Assembly (NCBI GenBank): GCA_002842755.1
Contig: PHDU01000001.1
Coordinates: 1 to 64,000 of the forward strand
Origin: Bacteroidetes bacterium HGW-Bacteroidetes-1
GTDB taxonomy: Bacteria > Bacteroidota > Bacteroidia > Bacteroidales > F082
Length of the DNA stretch: 64,000 bases
Direction of reading: 5' to 3'
Each line of letters begins with the position of its first letter. Position 1 is the first letter of the stretch. Under the pieces are notes generated by a model, which was given only the letters and a program-made list of their open reading frames with translations, searched no databases and had not been told where the DNA came from. A program made the position numbers and the translations under genes. Below, piece by piece: positions 50,364-62,684 of this stretch.

Positions 50364-50741
50364 ATGGCAGATTTGAAAGCTTTCGCCGAGCAGTTGGTTA
50401 ATCTCACAGTAAAAGAGGTAAACGAATTAGCCACCATTTTAAAAGATGTGTATGGTATCGAACCCGCTGCTGCAGCCGTAGCAGTAGCAGCAGCTCCAGC
50501 AAGTGCTGAGGTTGCAGAAGTAGAAGAAAAAACTTCTTTTGATGTCATCCTGAAATCAGCTGGTGCATCTAAACTGGCAGTTGTTAAATTGGTAAAAGAA
50601 CTAACCAGCCTTGGCTTGAAAGAAGCAAAAGAATTGGTTGATTCAGCTCCAAAACCTTTAAAAGAAGGTATTAGTAAAGACGAAGCTAATGCATTAAAAT
50701 CTCAGTTAGAAGAAGCTGGTGCAGAGGTTGAAGTTAAATAG
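50364..50741 (+). CDS. rplL: 50S ribosomal protein bL7/L12
   Basis: [39 protein letters not shown]. Confidence 0.97.
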   Translation: MADLKAFAEQLVNLTVKEVNELATILKDVYGIEPAAAAVAVAAAPASAEVAEVEEKTSFDVILKSAGASKLAVVKLVKELTSLGLKEAKELVDSAPKPLKEGISKDEANALKSQLEEAGAEVEVK

Positions 50742-50777
50742 TAGGGTTAGAATTTCTGCAAAGAAATGAGGCAGTGT

Positions 50778-50811
50778 AACCTCTATCTCAAATAAAAATG
50801 AGATAGAGGTT
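50778..50811 (+). terminator. rplL-rpoB intergenic hairpin (attenuator-like)
   Basis: AACCTCTATCTCA / TGAGATAGAGGTT perfect 13-bp stem followed by TTTGCGCC. Confidence 0.65.
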
Positions 50812-50896
50812 TTGCGCCTATTTTGCATTTTGTGTAGATTGTTTCTTTTTTCCTTAATCTGTGCCTGCCTAAACAGGCTTCCAAAAACTTAAGACC

Positions 50897-53800
50897 TTGG
50901 CAGTAAAAATACCCAAAAGAATCAGTTTCGCATCCACTAAATCCAATTTTAAATATCCGGATTTTCTTGATATTCAGTTGCAGTCATTTCAGGATTTTTT
51001 CCAACTGGAAACAAATACTGAAAACCGCAAAGAAGAAGGCCTTTATAAAGTCTTCGCCGAGAATTTCCCGATTACGGATGCACGAAACAATTTTGTATTA
51101 GAATTTCTCGACTACTTTGTAGATCCTCCGCGATATACAATCGTTGAGTGTATTGAACGTGGCCTCACCTACAGCGTGCCACTCAAAGCAAAGTTAAAAC
51201 TATATTGTACCGACCCGGAGCACGAAGACTTTGAAACAATCGTCCAGGATGTTTATCTTGGAATGATTCCGTACATGACCCCAAAAGGGACCTTCGTACT
51301 TAACGGTGCTGAACGCGTGATAGTTTCACAGCTGCATCGATCTCCCGGTGTGTTTTTTGGTCAACACAAACACGCCAATGGTACACAGTTATATTCTGCT
51401 AGAATCATTCCTTTCAAAGGTTCATGGATGGAATTTTCTACTGACATTAACAATGTGATGTATGCATACATCGATCGGAAGAAAAAATTACCTGTAACGA
51501 CTTTATTGCGCGCTATCGGTTATGAAACCGATAAAGATATCCTCGAAATATTTAATCTGGCTGAAGAAGTAAAAGTAAGTAAAGCCGGATTAAAAAGGGT
51601 TCTTGGAAGAAAACTGGCAGCAAGAGTGGTTCGTTCATGGATAGAAGATTTTGTCGATGAGGATACTGGAGAGGTTGTTTCTATTGAGCGTAATGAGGTA
51701 ATCATTGAGCGTGAAACAATTCTTGAAAACGACCATATCGACCTAATTGTTGATTCTGGTGTCAAAGCTATCCTTTTACACCGCGAAGACTTCAACACCT
51801 CTGAGTACACAATTATCTTTAACACTTTGCAGAAAGATACTGCAAACTCTGAAAAAGAAGCTGTAGAGTTTATTTATCGTCAATTACGAAATGCTGAGCC
51901 CCCTGATGAAGAGACAGCGCGCGGTATTATTGATAAATTATTTTTCTCTGATAAACGTTACGATTTAGGTGAGGTTGGTCGTTATAGAATCAATAAGAAA
52001 CTAAATCTGCATACAGCTACAGATATCAAAGTACTTACAAAAGAAGATATCATTTCGATTATCAAATACCTTGTTGAACTGGCCAATAATAAAACTGATG
52101 TTGATGACATTGACCATTTAAGCAACAGACGTGTTCGTACTGTAGGTGAGCAGCTATATGCTCAGTTTGGTGTCGGTCTTGCAAGAATGGCACGTACTAT
52201 TCGTGAACGTATGAATGTTCGTGATAATGAAGTGTTTACACCTACAGATCTGATAAATGCTAAAACACTTTCATCTGTGATTAACTCGTTTTTCGGAACC
52301 AACCAGTTGTCACAGTTCATGGATCAAACGAATCCACTTTCCGAAGTTACGCACAAAAGAAGAATTTCAGCATTGGGACCAGGTGGTCTTTCTCGTGAAA
52401 GAGCCGGTTTTGAAGTTCGTGACGTGCATTATACCCACTATGGCAGGTTATGTACGATCGAAACCCCTGAAGGCCCTAATATTGGTCTTATTTCTTCTTT
52501 ATGTGTTTATGCTAAAATCAATAGACTAGGTTTTATAGAAACCCCATATCGTATTGTTAAAGATGGTGTTGTAGATGTTGATTCACAACCAGTTTATCTT
52601 AGTGCTGAAGAAGAAGAGAATAAAATCATTGCTCAGGCAAGTACCCCAATTAGTGATAATGGTCTTTTCAATGAAGAGCGTGTTAAAGTTCGTTATCAAG
52701 CAGATTATCCAATAATTGAGAGGGAAAAAGTTGATTATATTGATGTTGCGCCAAACCAAATTGCTTCAATTGCCGCATCATTAATTCCATTCTTGGAACA
52801 TGATGATGCGAACCGTGCTTTGATGGGATCGAACATGATGAGGCAGGCTGTTCCTTTGATTCAACCTGAATCTCCAATTGTCGGCACTGGCATTGAGCGT
52901 TCAGTTGCCGAGGACTCAAGAGTGCTTATCAATGCCGAAGGTATTGGTGAAGTAATTTTTGTAGATGCTACAAAAATTACAATCAGGTATAGCAGAACAG
53001 AAGAAGAAAAATTACTTAGTTTTGATGAAGATGTTCGTAGCTACCATTTAACCAAATATATACGTACAAACCAAAATACCTGTATTAACTTAAAGCCTAT
53101 CGTTAAAAGAGGTGATAAAGTTTTTAAAGGACAAGTTTTGTGTGAAGGTTACGCAACTCAAGATGGAGAATTAGCCATTGGAAGAAACCTTATGGTTGCT
53201 TTTATGCCTTGGAAAGGATATAATTTTGAGGATGCAATTGTAATTTCTGAGCGTATCGTAAAAGAGGATATATTTACTTCTGTTCACATAGAAGAATTCT
53301 CATCAGAGGTTCGCGATACCAAAAGAGGGATTGAGGAACTGACCAATGACATTCCTAATGTAAGTGCAGAAGCGACAAAAGATCTTGACGAAAACGGATT
53401 AATCAGAATTGGTGCAGAAGTAAGTGAAGGAGATATTCTGATTGGCAAGATTACCCCAAAAGGGGAAAGTGACCCAACACCTGAAGAGAAACTTCTCCGT
53501 GCCATATTTGGTGATAAAGCTGGCGATGTGAAGAATGCTTCATTAAAAGCACCGCCTTCAATGAAAGGAGTAGTTGTTAACAAAAAACTCTTCTCACGTG
53601 TTATCAAAGACAGGAAATCAAAAGCAAAAGATAAGGATCTAATCCAGGAACTAGAAGATACTTTCAACAGGCAATCAGCCGAGCTTAAAAATAAATTGGT
53701 TGATAAGCTAACTGTTCTGCTGAATGGCCGTACCTCTCAGGGTGTAATGAACAATTTTAAGGAAACAATGATTCCTAAGAAAGCGAAATTCACCCAGAAA

Positions 53801-54703
53801 TCATTGCTTGCACTTGAATATGGCAACATTAATCCAAATAAATGGACTACTGATAAAGAAGATAATGAAAAGATAAAAACGCTTATTCACAACTTCAATA
53901 TCAAGCAGAAAGAAATCTATGGTGTTTACAACCGTAAGAAATTTGTTGCTACTGTAGGTGATGAACTCCCCAATGGAATCGTTCAGATGGCCAAAGTTTA
54001 CGTTGCAAAGAAACGAAAACTTAATATTGGAGACAAAATGGCTGGGCGTCATGGAAACAAGGGTATTGTTGCAAAAATCGTTCGTGAAGAGGACATGCCT
54101 TTCCTCGAAGATGGAACCCCCGTTGATATTGTACTAAACCCATTAGGGGTGCCTTCTCGTATGAACCTTGGACAAATTTATGAAACCGTGCTAGGTTGGG
54201 CAGGAAAAAAACTTGGCGTTAAGTTTGCTACTCCAATCTTTGATGGAGCACACATCGATGAAATCAATGAATATTTGGTGAAAGCCGGATTACCTGAGAA
54301 CGGAAGTGTGTACCTTTATGATGGAGGCACGGGCGAAAAATTTGACCAGCCTGCAACGGTTGGATATATCTATATGCTGAAACTTCATCATATGGTTGAC
54401 GACAAAATGCATGCCCGCTCAATAGGTCCATATTCACTTATTACGCAGCAACCTTTGGGTGGTAAAGCTCAATTTGGAGGTCAGCGTTTTGGAGAAATGG
54501 AAGTATGGGCCATAGAGGCATTTGGTGCAAGTAATATCCTTCAGGAAATTCTGACAGTTAAGTCTGACGATGTGGTTGGCCGCGCAAAAGCTTACGAAGC
54601 AATTGTAAAAGGCGACAATATGCCTACACCCGGTATTCCGGAATCGTTTAATGTACTCGTGCATGAACTTCGTGGCCTTGGCCTTGAGGTAACATTCGAC
54701 TAA
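50897..54703 (+). CDS. rpoB: RNA polymerase beta subunit (TTG start)
   Basis: [44 protein letters not shown]. Confidence 0.98.
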   Translation: MAVKIPKRISFASTKSNFKYPDFLDIQLQSFQDFFQLETNTENRKEEGLYKVFAENFPITDARNNFVLEFLDYFVDPPRYTIVECIERGLTYSVPLKAKLKLYCTDPEHEDFETIVQDVYLGMIPYMTPKGTFVLNGAERVIVSQLHRSPGVFFGQHKHANGTQLYSARIIPFKGSWMEFSTDINNVMYAYIDRKKKLPVTTLLRAIGYETDKDILEIFNLAEEVKVSKAGLKRVLGRKLAARVVRSWIEDFVDEDTGEVVSIERNEVIIERETILENDHIDLIVDSGVKAILLHREDFNTSEYTIIFNTLQKDTANSEKEAVEFIYRQLRNAEPPDEETARGIIDKLFFSDKRYDLGEVGRYRINKKLNLHTATDIKVLTKEDIISIIKYLVELANNKTDVDDIDHLSNRRVRTVGEQLYAQFGVGLARMARTIRERMNVRDNEVFTPTDLINAKTLSSVINSFFGTNQLSQFMDQTNPLSEVTHKRRISALGPGGLSRERAGFEVRDVHYTHYGRLCTIETPEGPNIGLISSLCVYAKINRLGFIETPYRIVKDGVVDVDSQPVYLSAEEEENKIIAQASTPISDNGLFNEERVKVRYQADYPIIEREKVDYIDVAPNQIASIAASLIPFLEHDDANRALMGSNMMRQAVPLIQPESPIVGTGIERSVAEDSRVLINAEGIGEVIFVDATKITIRYSRTEEEKLLSFDEDVRSYHLTKYIRTNQNTCINLKPIVKRGDKVFKGQVLCEGYATQDGELAIGRNLMVAFMPWKGYNFEDAIVISERIVKEDIFTSVHIEEFSSEVRDTKRGIEELTNDIPNVSAEATKDLDENGLIRIGAEVSEGDILIGKITPKGESDPTPEEKLLRAIFGDKAGDVKNASLKAPPSMKGVVVNKKLFSRVIKDRKSKAKDKDLIQELEDTFNRQSAELKNKLVDKLTVLLNGRTSQGVMNNFKETMIPKKAKFTQKSLLALEYGNINPNKWTTDKEDNEKIKTLIHNFNIKQKEIYGVYNRKKFVATVGDELPNGIVQMAKVYVAKKRKLNIGDKMAGRHGNKGIVAKIVREEDMPFLEDGTPVDIVLNPLGVPSRMNLGQIYETVLGWAGKKLGVKFATPIFDGAHIDEINEYLVKAGLPENGSVYLYDGGTGEKFDQPATVGYIYMLKLHHMVDDKMHARSIGPYSLITQQPLGGKAQFGGQRFGEMEVWAIEAFGASNILQEILTVKSDDVVGRAKAYEAIVKGDNMPTPGIPESFNVLVHELRGLGLEVTFD

Positions 54704-54715
54704 CAATTTTCAACA

Positions 54716-54745
54716 TGCAATCCAATGCAATAGCATTGGATTGCA
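54716..54745 (+). other. perfect hairpin in rpoB-rpoC spacer
   Basis: TGCAATCCAATGC AATA GCATTGGATTGCA, 13-bp stem and 4-nt loop, no following T tract. Confidence 0.85.
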
Positions 54746-54780
54746 TTTACAATTCTATTAATAAACATATTACATACAAT

Positions 54781-57700
54781 ATGGCTTTCAGGAAAGACAG
54801 TACAATCAGCAGCAATTTTTCAAAAATAACAATTAGCCTTGCCTCACCAGAATCAATTCTGGAGCGATCCAGTGGCGAGGTGCTTAAGCCTGAAACTATT
54901 AACTACCGCACCTACAAACCCGAACGTGATGGTTTGTTCTGTGAGCGCATTTTTGGTCCTGTAAAAGACTGGGAATGCCATTGTGGTAAATACAAAAGAA
55001 TCAGATATAAAGGTATTATATGTGACCGTTGCGGAGTTGAAGTTACGGAAAAAAAAGTTCGCCGTGAACGTATGGGACATATTCAGCTTGTTGTTCCAGT
55101 AGCACATATATGGTATTTTCGCTCGCTTCCCAATAAAATAGGAGCGCTTCTTGGTTTACAGACTAAGAAACTCGACATGATCATTTATTATGAACGTTAT
55201 GTCGTTATCCAGTCTGGTATTAAAGAAGCTGACGGGATAAATTATATGGATTTTTTGACAGAAGAGGAATATATTGACATTGCTGAGTCGTTGCCAGCTG
55301 ACAACCAACATCTTCCTGATACTGATCCAAATAAGTTTATTGCTAAAATGGGCGCTGAAGCAATCAGTGATCTATTAGCGCGCTTGGATCTTGATCAGAT
55401 GTCTTTTGAACTTCGGCATAAAGCAAATACTGAAACTTCTCAGCAGCGCAAACAGGAAGCTTTAAAACGACTTCAGGTATTTGAGGCATTCAGAGACGCA
55501 CGTACACGTATCGAAAACAGACCAGAGTGGATGATTGTTAAGGTCGTCCCAGTAATACCACCTGAACTGAGACCATTGGTTCCATTGGATGGTGGCCGTT
55601 TTGCAACTTCCGACCTTAACGATTTGTATCGTCGTGTAATTATCAGGAATAATCGATTAAAGAGACTTATAGAAATCAAAGCTCCAGATGTAATCATGCG
55701 TAATGAAAAGCGTATGTTACAGGAAGCCGTGGATTCACTTTTTGACAATTCCAGAAAAGCGAGTGCCGTTAAAACAGAATCAAATCGTCCACTTAAATCT
55801 TTAAGCGATAGCTTGAAAGGAAAGCAAGGTCGCTTCCGTCAAAATCTGCTTGGAAAACGTGTTGACTATTCAGGACGTTCTGTAATTGTGGTAGGACCTG
55901 AGTTGAACCTTAATGAATGTGGTATCCCGAAAGATATGGCTTCTGAGTTATTTAAGCCTTTTATCATCAGGAAAATGCTTGAAAGAGGTATCGTTAAGAC
56001 CGTTAAATCAGCGAAAAAAATTGTTGACAGAAAGGATCCTGTTGTCTGGGATATTCTTGAGAATATTCTGAAAGGTCATCCTATCATGCTTAACCGTGCC
56101 CCTACCCTTCACAGGCTTGGTATTCAGGCATTCCAACCTAAACTTGTAGAAGGTAAAGCCATCCAGCTGCATCCGCTGGTTTGTACAGCTTTTAATGCCG
56201 ACTTTGACGGTGACCAGATGGCTGTTCACCTTCCTCTTGGCAATGCTGCCATTCTGGAGGCACAAGTTCTTATGCTTGCTTCTCATAACATTTTGAATCC
56301 TGCCAACGGTGCACCTATTACGGTTCCTTCACAAGACATGGTTCTTGGATTGTACTATATTACGAAAGCTCGTAAAAGCACCCCTGAACATATTGTTAAA
56401 GGGGAAGGAAGACGATTCTATGGACCTGAGGAAGTAATCATTGCTTATAATGAAAAGAATGTGGATTTACATGCCAATATTAATGTTGCTGTAAATGTTC
56501 GTGAAAATAAGGTTCTAGTTTCAAAAATCATTGAAACTACTGTTGGGCGTGTACTTTTTAACGAAGTAGTTCCGGAAGGTTTTGGCTTTATTAATCAACT
56601 TCTTACAAAGAAATCACTTCGTGATATTATTGGAGAAATGGTTAAAATGTTAGGAACTGCTGCTGCTGCAAAGTTTCTTGATGACATCAAAAATCTTGGT
56701 TTCCAAATGGCTTATAAAGGAGGGTTATCTTTCAACCTTGGAAATGTCAAGATCCCTGCAGCAAAAGAAGAGCTCATAAACCAAGCCAATGTGGAGGTTG
56801 AGGAAGTACTTTCCAATTATAATATGGGATTTATTACAAATAATGAACGTTATAATCAGATTATTGATATTTGGACACATACCAACTCAAAATTGACAAA
56901 TACCGTTATGCAGATGCTGATCAATGATGATCAGGGCTTCAATCCGGTATATATGATGCTTGATTCCGGGGCCAGAGGTTCCAAAGAACAAATTCGTCAG
57001 CTTTCAGGAATGAGAGGTTTGATGGCCAAGCCGCAAAAATCAGGTGCAACAGGTGGAGAAATTATTGAAAATCCAATTCTTTCCAATTTTAAGGAAGGAC
57101 TTACGGTTCTTGAATATTTTATTTCAACACACGGTGCGCGTAAAGGTTTGGCGGATACTGCTCTCAAAACTGCCGATGCCGGTTATCTAACACGTCGCTT
57201 GGTCGATGTATCTCAGGATGTCGTAATTACTGAAAAAGACTGCGGAACATTGCGTGGTTTGACCATTTCTGCTCTGAAGAAAAGTGAAGAAATAGTTGAA
57301 AGTTTGTTTGACCGTATCTTAGGAAGGGTTGCACTTCATGATATTTATCATCCTCAATCAGGCGAATTGATTATTGCAGGTGGTGAAGAAATAACAGAGG
57401 ATGTTGCTGATGTAATTGGAAGCTCTCCAATTGAAAATGTTGAAATTAGATCTGTTTTGACCTGTGAGTCGAAGCAAGGTGTTTGTGCCAATTGTTATGG
57501 TCGTAATCTTGCTTCAGGCAAGCTTGTTCAAAAAGGAGAAGCTGTAGGTGTAATTGCTGCTCAATCCATTGGAGAACCTGGTACACAGCTTACTTTAAGA
57601 ACTTTCCACGTTGGAGGTACTGCTTCGAATATCGCTATCATGTCGAAAATAGAAGCCAAATATGATGGTGTTATCGAAATTGATGAACTTCGTTTTGTTG

Positions 57701-59088
57701 AAACGGTAAAAGATGACAAAACCTATGATGTTGTTATTGGACGTTCAGCTGAGATGAAAATCATTGATAAAAAAACAGGAATTATTCTTACTTCCGGGAA
57801 CATCCCTTATGGGGCAAATTTGTATGTGAAAAACGGAAGTATTATAAAAAAAGGAGATCAGATCAGTGATTGGGATCCATATAATGCTGTTATTCTATCT
57901 GAGTATGAAGGGAAAATTGGTTTCGAAAACATAATTGAAGGTATAACTTATAGGGTAGAATCTGACGAGCAAACCGGATATAATGAGAAAGTAATTATCG
58001 AAAACAGGCTTAAAACAAAAAATCCTGTAATTAAAATCCTTGATAAAGATAACGTACTCATTAAAACATATGATATCCCTGTTGGAGCACACGTTGTGGT
58101 TGAAGAAGGAGATAAAGTAAAAGCAGGTGGTATGCTTGTTAAAATACCAAGAGCTATTGGCAAATCCGGTGATATCACTGGAGGTTTACCAAGGGTCACT
58201 GAATTATTTGAAGCAAGAAATCCATCCGAACCCGCTATAGTTTCTGAAATCGATGGTGTTGTTTCGTTTGGAAAAAAACTCAAGCGAGGTAACCGTGAAA
58301 TAATTGTAACATCAAAAACAGGAGAGGAAAAAAGTTATCTCGTGCCAACTTCCAAGCAGATACTTGCGCAGGAAAATGACTTTGTTAAAGCAGGTACACC
58401 GCTGTCAGAAGGTGCAATGACGCCCGCAGACATTCTTGCGATCAAAGGTCCAATGAAGGTTCAAGAATACATTGTGAACGAAGTGCAGGAGGTTTATCGT
58501 CTTCAAGGTGTAAAAATAAATGACAAGCATTTTGAGGTTATTGTTCGTCAAATGATGCGTAAAGTTGAAGTTGAAGACCCGGGTGACACACGTTTTCTTG
58601 AAGGTGAGTTAATTAACAAAATTGACTTCCAGGAAGAGAATGATGAGATTTTTGGTAAAAAAGTCGTAACAGATCCAGGTGATTCCGACACATTGCGTCA
58701 GGGACAAATCATCACTGCACGAAAAATGCGTGACGAAAACTCTTTGCTTAAAAGGAAAGATAAAAAACTGGTTGAAGCCCGAGACGCAAAGCCGGCAACA
58801 GCTTTTCAAAAACTCCAAGGTATCACCAGAGCCTCCTTGCAGACCAATAGCTTTATTTCAGCAGCATCTTTCCAGGAAACAACAAAGGTGCTTACAATGG
58901 CTGCTATTAACGCAAAATCAGATGAATTGAAAGGCCTGAAGGAAAACGTAATTGTAGGTCATAAAATTCCTGCCGGAACTGGTTTATTGGATTATGATGA
59001 TTTGATAGTTGGATCAAAGGCTGAATATGAAGCTGTTATGGAAACAGCTTCACGTTCCTTAAAGGTAGGTTCAGAGAAATATAAATAA
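54781..59088 (+). CDS. rpoC: RNA polymerase beta' subunit
   Basis: [15 protein letters not shown]; start placed at [13 protein letters not shown] rather than ORF-track 54715. Confidence 0.98.
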   Translation: MAFRKDSTISSNFSKITISLASPESILERSSGEVLKPETINYRTYKPERDGLFCERIFGPVKDWECHCGKYKRIRYKGIICDRCGVEVTEKKVRRERMGHIQLVVPVAHIWYFRSLPNKIGALLGLQTKKLDMIIYYERYVVIQSGIKEADGINYMDFLTEEEYIDIAESLPADNQHLPDTDPNKFIAKMGAEAISDLLARLDLDQMSFELRHKANTETSQQRKQEALKRLQVFEAFRDARTRIENRPEWMIVKVVPVIPPELRPLVPLDGGRFATSDLNDLYRRVIIRNNRLKRLIEIKAPDVIMRNEKRMLQEAVDSLFDNSRKASAVKTESNRPLKSLSDSLKGKQGRFRQNLLGKRVDYSGRSVIVVGPELNLNECGIPKDMASELFKPFIIRKMLERGIVKTVKSAKKIVDRKDPVVWDILENILKGHPIMLNRAPTLHRLGIQAFQPKLVEGKAIQLHPLVCTAFNADFDGDQMAVHLPLGNAAILEAQVLMLASHNILNPANGAPITVPSQDMVLGLYYITKARKSTPEHIVKGEGRRFYGPEEVIIAYNEKNVDLHANINVAVNVRENKVLVSKIIETTVGRVLFNEVVPEGFGFINQLLTKKSLRDIIGEMVKMLGTAAAAKFLDDIKNLGFQMAYKGGLSFNLGNVKIPAAKEELINQANVEVEEVLSNYNMGFITNNERYNQIIDIWTHTNSKLTNTVMQMLINDDQGFNPVYMMLDSGARGSKEQIRQLSGMRGLMAKPQKSGATGGEIIENPILSNFKEGLTVLEYFISTHGARKGLADTALKTADAGYLTRRLVDVSQDVVITEKDCGTLRGLTISALKKSEEIVESLFDRILGRVALHDIYHPQSGELIIAGGEEITEDVADVIGSSPIENVEIRSVLTCESKQGVCANCYGRNLASGKLVQKGEAVGVIAAQSIGEPGTQLTLRTFHVGGTASNIAIMSKIEAKYDGVIEIDELRFVETVKDDKTYDVVIGRSAEMKIIDKKTGIILTSGNIPYGANLYVKNGSIIKKGDQISDWDPYNAVILSEYEGKIGFENIIEGITYRVESDEQTGYNEKVIIENRLKTKNPVIKILDKDNVLIKTYDIPVGAHVVVEEGDKVKAGGMLVKIPRAIGKSGDITGGLPRVTELFEARNPSEPAIVSEIDGVVSFGKKLKRGNREIIVTSKTGEEKSYLVPTSKQILAQENDFVKAGTPLSEGAMTPADILAIKGPMKVQEYIVNEVQEVYRLQGVKINDKHFEVIVRQMMRKVEVEDPGDTRFLEGELINKIDFQEENDEIFGKKVVTDPGDSDTLRQGQIITARKMRDENSLLKRKDKKLVEARDAKPATAFQKLQGITRASLQTNSFISAASFQETTKVLTMAAINAKSDELKGLKENVIVGHKIPAGTGLLDYDDLIVGSKAEYEAVMETASRSLKVGSEKYK

Positions 59089-59104
59089 ACAGACAGTATT
59101 GAAT

Positions 59105-59140
59105 AATCTCCCTCTTGAAATATTGAGAGGGAGATTTTTA
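59105..59140 (+). terminator. terminator after rpoC
   Basis: AATCTCCCTCT...AGAGGGAGATTTTTA. Confidence 0.8.
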
Positions 59141-59160
59141 CTGACATAAATCAAATTAAT

Positions 59161-59469
59161 ATGGTTGATAATAAAAATCAAATCAACATTGAGTTGAGTG
59201 AAGAAATTGCTGAAGGCATTTATTCAAATTTAGCCATCATTACGCATTCACATTCAGAATTCGTAATCGATTTCGTTAAATTAATGCCTGGTGTTCAAAA
59301 GGCAAAGGTAAAATCACGGATCATTTTGACCCCTGAACATGCGAAAAGATTGCATAAAGCATTGGTTGATAATTTAAAGAAATATGAATCAGTGCATGGA
59401 CTAATCAAAGATTCAGGCAATGATGGTATGCCTCCATTTCCAATGGGAGGCCCTACCGCTCAGGCTTAA
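59161..59469 (+). CDS. DUF3467 family protein
   Basis: GIYSNLAIITHSHSEFVIDFVKLMPGV. Confidence 0.85.
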   Translation: MVDNKNQINIELSEEIAEGIYSNLAIITHSHSEFVIDFVKLMPGVQKAKVKSRIILTPEHAKRLHKALVDNLKKYESVHGLIKDSGNDGMPPFPMGGPTAQA

Positions 59470-59471
59470 AA

Positions 59472-59508
59472 AAAAGAGGCTGCAATTTTGCAGCCTCTTT
59501 TTTTTTAA
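59472..59508. terminator. bidirectional terminator between convergent genes
   Basis: AAAGAGGCTGCAATTTTGCAGCCTCTTTTTTTT. Confidence 0.85.
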
Positions 59509-62500
59509 GAAACCTTCTCTACTTCTATTTCCTCATCTGCTCCAAAATAAACCAGATACCCTTCAACTGGTTTTGATTCAAGTTCAAAAACATAATTCAT
59601 ATAACCTTTTATTTGATTCCCATGTTTTTCAAGCTTAGCACCAGTCTTATAATCAATCAAGAGAATTCTGTTTTCAAAGTAAGAAAGTCGGTCTATACGA
59701 TATACTTTACCATCTTTACTTAGAAGTTCAACTTCTGTTTTAATGTTTGCCGTCTCATCAAATCCAAAACTGAGCAAAGGGTGAAATAAAATTCTCTGGA
59801 TTTGCGATTTGACCTTATCAAACTCGGTTAATTTCAGCAACCCATTTTCGATATATTTTGACAGAATGTGTTCCATATCTGAAGAATAATGAATTTCAGA
59901 CAAAATTAAATGAATGAGGTTGCCCCAAACCAAAGCCTCATTGGTCTTATTTAAGATATTCAACGTTTGAAGCTCTGAAGTAACCATTAATTTTGTTTGC
60001 CAATAGGAGGAAATAAAAACTTTGGTCTTATTATCATCTATCGCATGTATGTCGTTCTTCAATTTTAATTTGATTGGATGCTTTCCAAAGGTATATTTCA
60101 ATTGTTCTTCATTCCAAATATCTTTATGCGCTAAAAAGTCACGAAAAAAAACGGGATAAGTAAAACTAACTTCAGTTGATTTAGGTTTTGGAGAAAGAAT
60201 ATACATCCGTTCTGAAGGCCTGGTCATTGCTACATACAACACGTTCATTACGTCAAGTTTTGATTTATCGGATTCATTTACATATAAATCAGCAAAACGT
60301 GTGTTTTCAACACTCTTATTAAGTGGTATCAAACCAGTTTCAAGTTTTCCTATTCCCTCTTCTCTTAAATCAACCCATGCTTCTGTCAATGAATTTTTCC
60401 CGGGACTTGAAGATACAAAAGGCAAAATAACAACAGGAAACTCAAGTCCTTTTGCTTTATGAATTGTCATTACTTTAACCGCATTCGTTTCTTCGGGAAC
60501 AATCACGGACCTTTTACCTTTAACTTCATCCCAGTATGAAAGAAAATCTTCAAGGCTGCCTCTTTCATTCACCTGAAAACGATGAACTTCATCCATAAGA
60601 AACTGAATATAGGGATCGGGAGTTGACTCCAGATTGAGTAATCTCACAGTTTGTTCAACCACATCATAGACAGTTATACCTTTGATACCCATCTCATTCA
60701 AATTGGCAATTTTTTGCAACGCCGTTATTTGCTCTTCCTCCTGAAGCTGACTCAATTGAATCACAAGTTTACCAAAGTCATTTGAGCTTTTGTCTATCGA
60801 AAAGTCATACAAATTATTCATCAACTCTGTCCTATTTATTCGATCTTCAGGTTGCAAATAAAAACGCATGACATTTATGATCAATCGTACACTTGATGAA
60901 GCGTTAAGGAGTAAAGAATCGGCTGAAACAACGCCAATAGAATGATTGGCTAAAAATCGCGCAATCTGGTTTCCGGTTGTATTGGCTCTGGATAGGACCG
61001 CAATATCTCTCCAATTATAGCCATCATCCACCAATTGATTAACCAATTCAAGTATATGATCAAGGTATGATTGCATTTTACTTTTTGCGTTACCTGCCTC
61101 ATCCATGAAATGAAATGTAGTTGACCCCTCGTCCATTGTTTTAGCAGATTTTTGGCGCTGATCACTATATACGAATTGCATTGATTCAGGCAGTTTATCC
61201 TTTACAAAATCAAAAAAATCATTATTAAAGGAAACAATACCAGCTGCAGAACGATAATTTGTATCCAGATTCGAAAAAGCATAATGTTGCTTCATCAATT
61301 GCTCTATTCGTATCAATGATTCTTGATTGTCTGATCTGAATACCTTTGGAAGGATTAAAAACTGCTCAACTTCTCCACTTCTGAAACGATAAATGGATTG
61401 TTTTCCATCCCCAACAATTAGATTTTGATTTGCGTTTGCAAGGGAGTTCTCAATTAAAGGAAGAAAATTTTGCCATTGTAGGACTGAAGTATCCTGAAAC
61501 TCATCCAATAAAAAATGACTGTATCTTTCACCTAGTCGCTCATAAATAAACGGGACCGCTGCATTCTGTAATAATCGTGCAATACTTTTATTAAATTCCG
61601 AAATGTGAATAATTTGCTTTTCGGTGCCAATATCCCGAATAATCTGCAACATCTGTGATTGAAGCGCAAAGGCATAAATATTTTTCCGAAGTAATTTATA
61701 AAGATTAAAACGTTTAAATTCATTGAGATAAAAAGCCTCAAGCAATTTCAAACATGATTTCATCTGAGGTTCAATTATGCGAAATGAATTGGAGAGATCA
61801 GAAACTGAAGTTTTTTTTATGAATTCCTTTTCTCCTGAAAAATGAGAATGAATTGTTTTTGCTAAAAATACTTTTTCAATTTCCCTATTTGAAAGACTTT
61901 CAATCACTGAACCAATTCCTCTCGACCCTCCAGCTAATTCGAAGCGGTCAATTTGTTGGGAGTCAAGTAATCCAAGCATTTTATCTGCTATTAATTTTAC
62001 TCTAAACTCCATCTCATTGACTGTATTAAGAATCAATTCTTTTGCATGATTGATATCTTCCTCAGTAAGAATAGAAGCATTTCGTGCATATAAATAGGCC
62101 TCCTCTTTCAACAATTTCTTTGAAAAAGTCTTAAGTTCCTTCTCAACCTGAAAATCAGATTCCTCATTCATCAAATGCATTACAAAACCAATAATTGTTT
62201 CTGTAACAAATTCGTCCTGACCTATTTTACTCATGAGAATATCTGCCATAAGTTGTGCTAGTTGTTCGCTTTCGAGTTCAACTTCAAACTGAGATGGAAG
62301 ATTCAGATCGCGTGTAAATGTTCTCACAAGACGATGTGCAAAAGAATCTATTGTACTGATACTAAAATCACTATAATGATGTAGAATATTTGAAAATACC
62401 CTTGAAGCATTGCTAGTAATTGTTTTTTCATCCTGCATCAGATTAGCCTGCAGGTTTTTTATGAGTATATTTCGTGCAACTACGTTTGATTCAGCGGGAT

Positions 62501-62684
62501 TTACCAACAACCAAAGTGAATGCAAAACGCGTTCTTTCAGTTCGTTAGCAGCCTTATTTGTAAAAGTAACAGCAAGAATATTACGATAAAGTCCAGGTTT
62601 TCGCAAAACCAGTCCCAGATATTCCAAAACAAGCGTATATGTTTTGCCTGAACCGGCAGATGATCTGTAAACCTTTAAGGTCAT
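59505..62684 (-). CDS. UvrD/AddA-like helicase-nuclease
   Basis: YRSSAGSGKTYTLV (Walker A); LLDEFQDTSVLQW; VMTIHKAKGLEFPVVI; C-terminal RILLIDYKTGAK nuclease motif. Confidence 0.92.
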   Translation of the reverse strand: MTLKVYRSSAGSGKTYTLVLEYLGLVLRKPGLYRNILAVTFTNKAANELKERVLHSLWLLVNPAESNVVARNILIKNLQANLMQDEKTITSNASRVFSNILHHYSDFSISTIDSFAHRLVRTFTRDLNLPSQFEVELESEQLAQLMADILMSKIGQDEFVTETIIGFVMHLMNEESDFQVEKELKTFSKKLLKEEAYLYARNASILTEEDINHAKELILNTVNEMEFRVKLIADKMLGLLDSQQIDRFELAGGSRGIGSVIESLSNREIEKVFLAKTIHSHFSGEKEFIKKTSVSDLSNSFRIIEPQMKSCLKLLEAFYLNEFKRFNLYKLLRKNIYAFALQSQMLQIIRDIGTEKQIIHISEFNKSIARLLQNAAVPFIYERLGERYSHFLLDEFQDTSVLQWQNFLPLIENSLANANQNLIVGDGKQSIYRFRSGEVEQFLILPKVFRSDNQESLIRIEQLMKQHYAFSNLDTNYRSAAGIVSFNNDFFDFVKDKLPESMQFVYSDQRQKSAKTMDEGSTTFHFMDEAGNAKSKMQSYLDHILELVNQLVDDGYNWRDIAVLSRANTTGNQIARFLANHSIGVVSADSLLLNASSSVRLIINVMRFYLQPEDRINRTELMNNLYDFSIDKSSNDFGKLVIQLSQLQEEEQITALQKIANLNEMGIKGITVYDVVEQTVRLLNLESTPDPYIQFLMDEVHRFQVNERGSLEDFLSYWDEVKGKRSVIVPEETNAVKVMTIHKAKGLEFPVVILPFVSSSPGKNSLTEAWVDLREEGIGKLETGLIPLNKSVENTRFADLYVNESDKSKLDVMNVLYVAMTRPSERMYILSPKPKSTEVSFTYPVFFRDFLAHKDIWNEEQLKYTFGKHPIKLKLKNDIHAIDDNKTKVFISSYWQTKLMVTSELQTLNILNKTNEALVWGNLIHLILSEIHYSSDMEHILSKYIENGLLKLTEFDKVKSQIQRILFHPLLSFGFDETANIKTEVELLSKDGKVYRIDRLSYFENRILLIDYKTGAKLEKHGNQIKGYMNYVFELESKPVEGYLVYFGADEEIEVEKVS

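Noticed and set aside
53284-53667. 127-aa minus-strand ORF antisense to rpoB
   Set aside because: Inside rpoB, serine-rich translation typical of reverse-strand reading of coding DNA.
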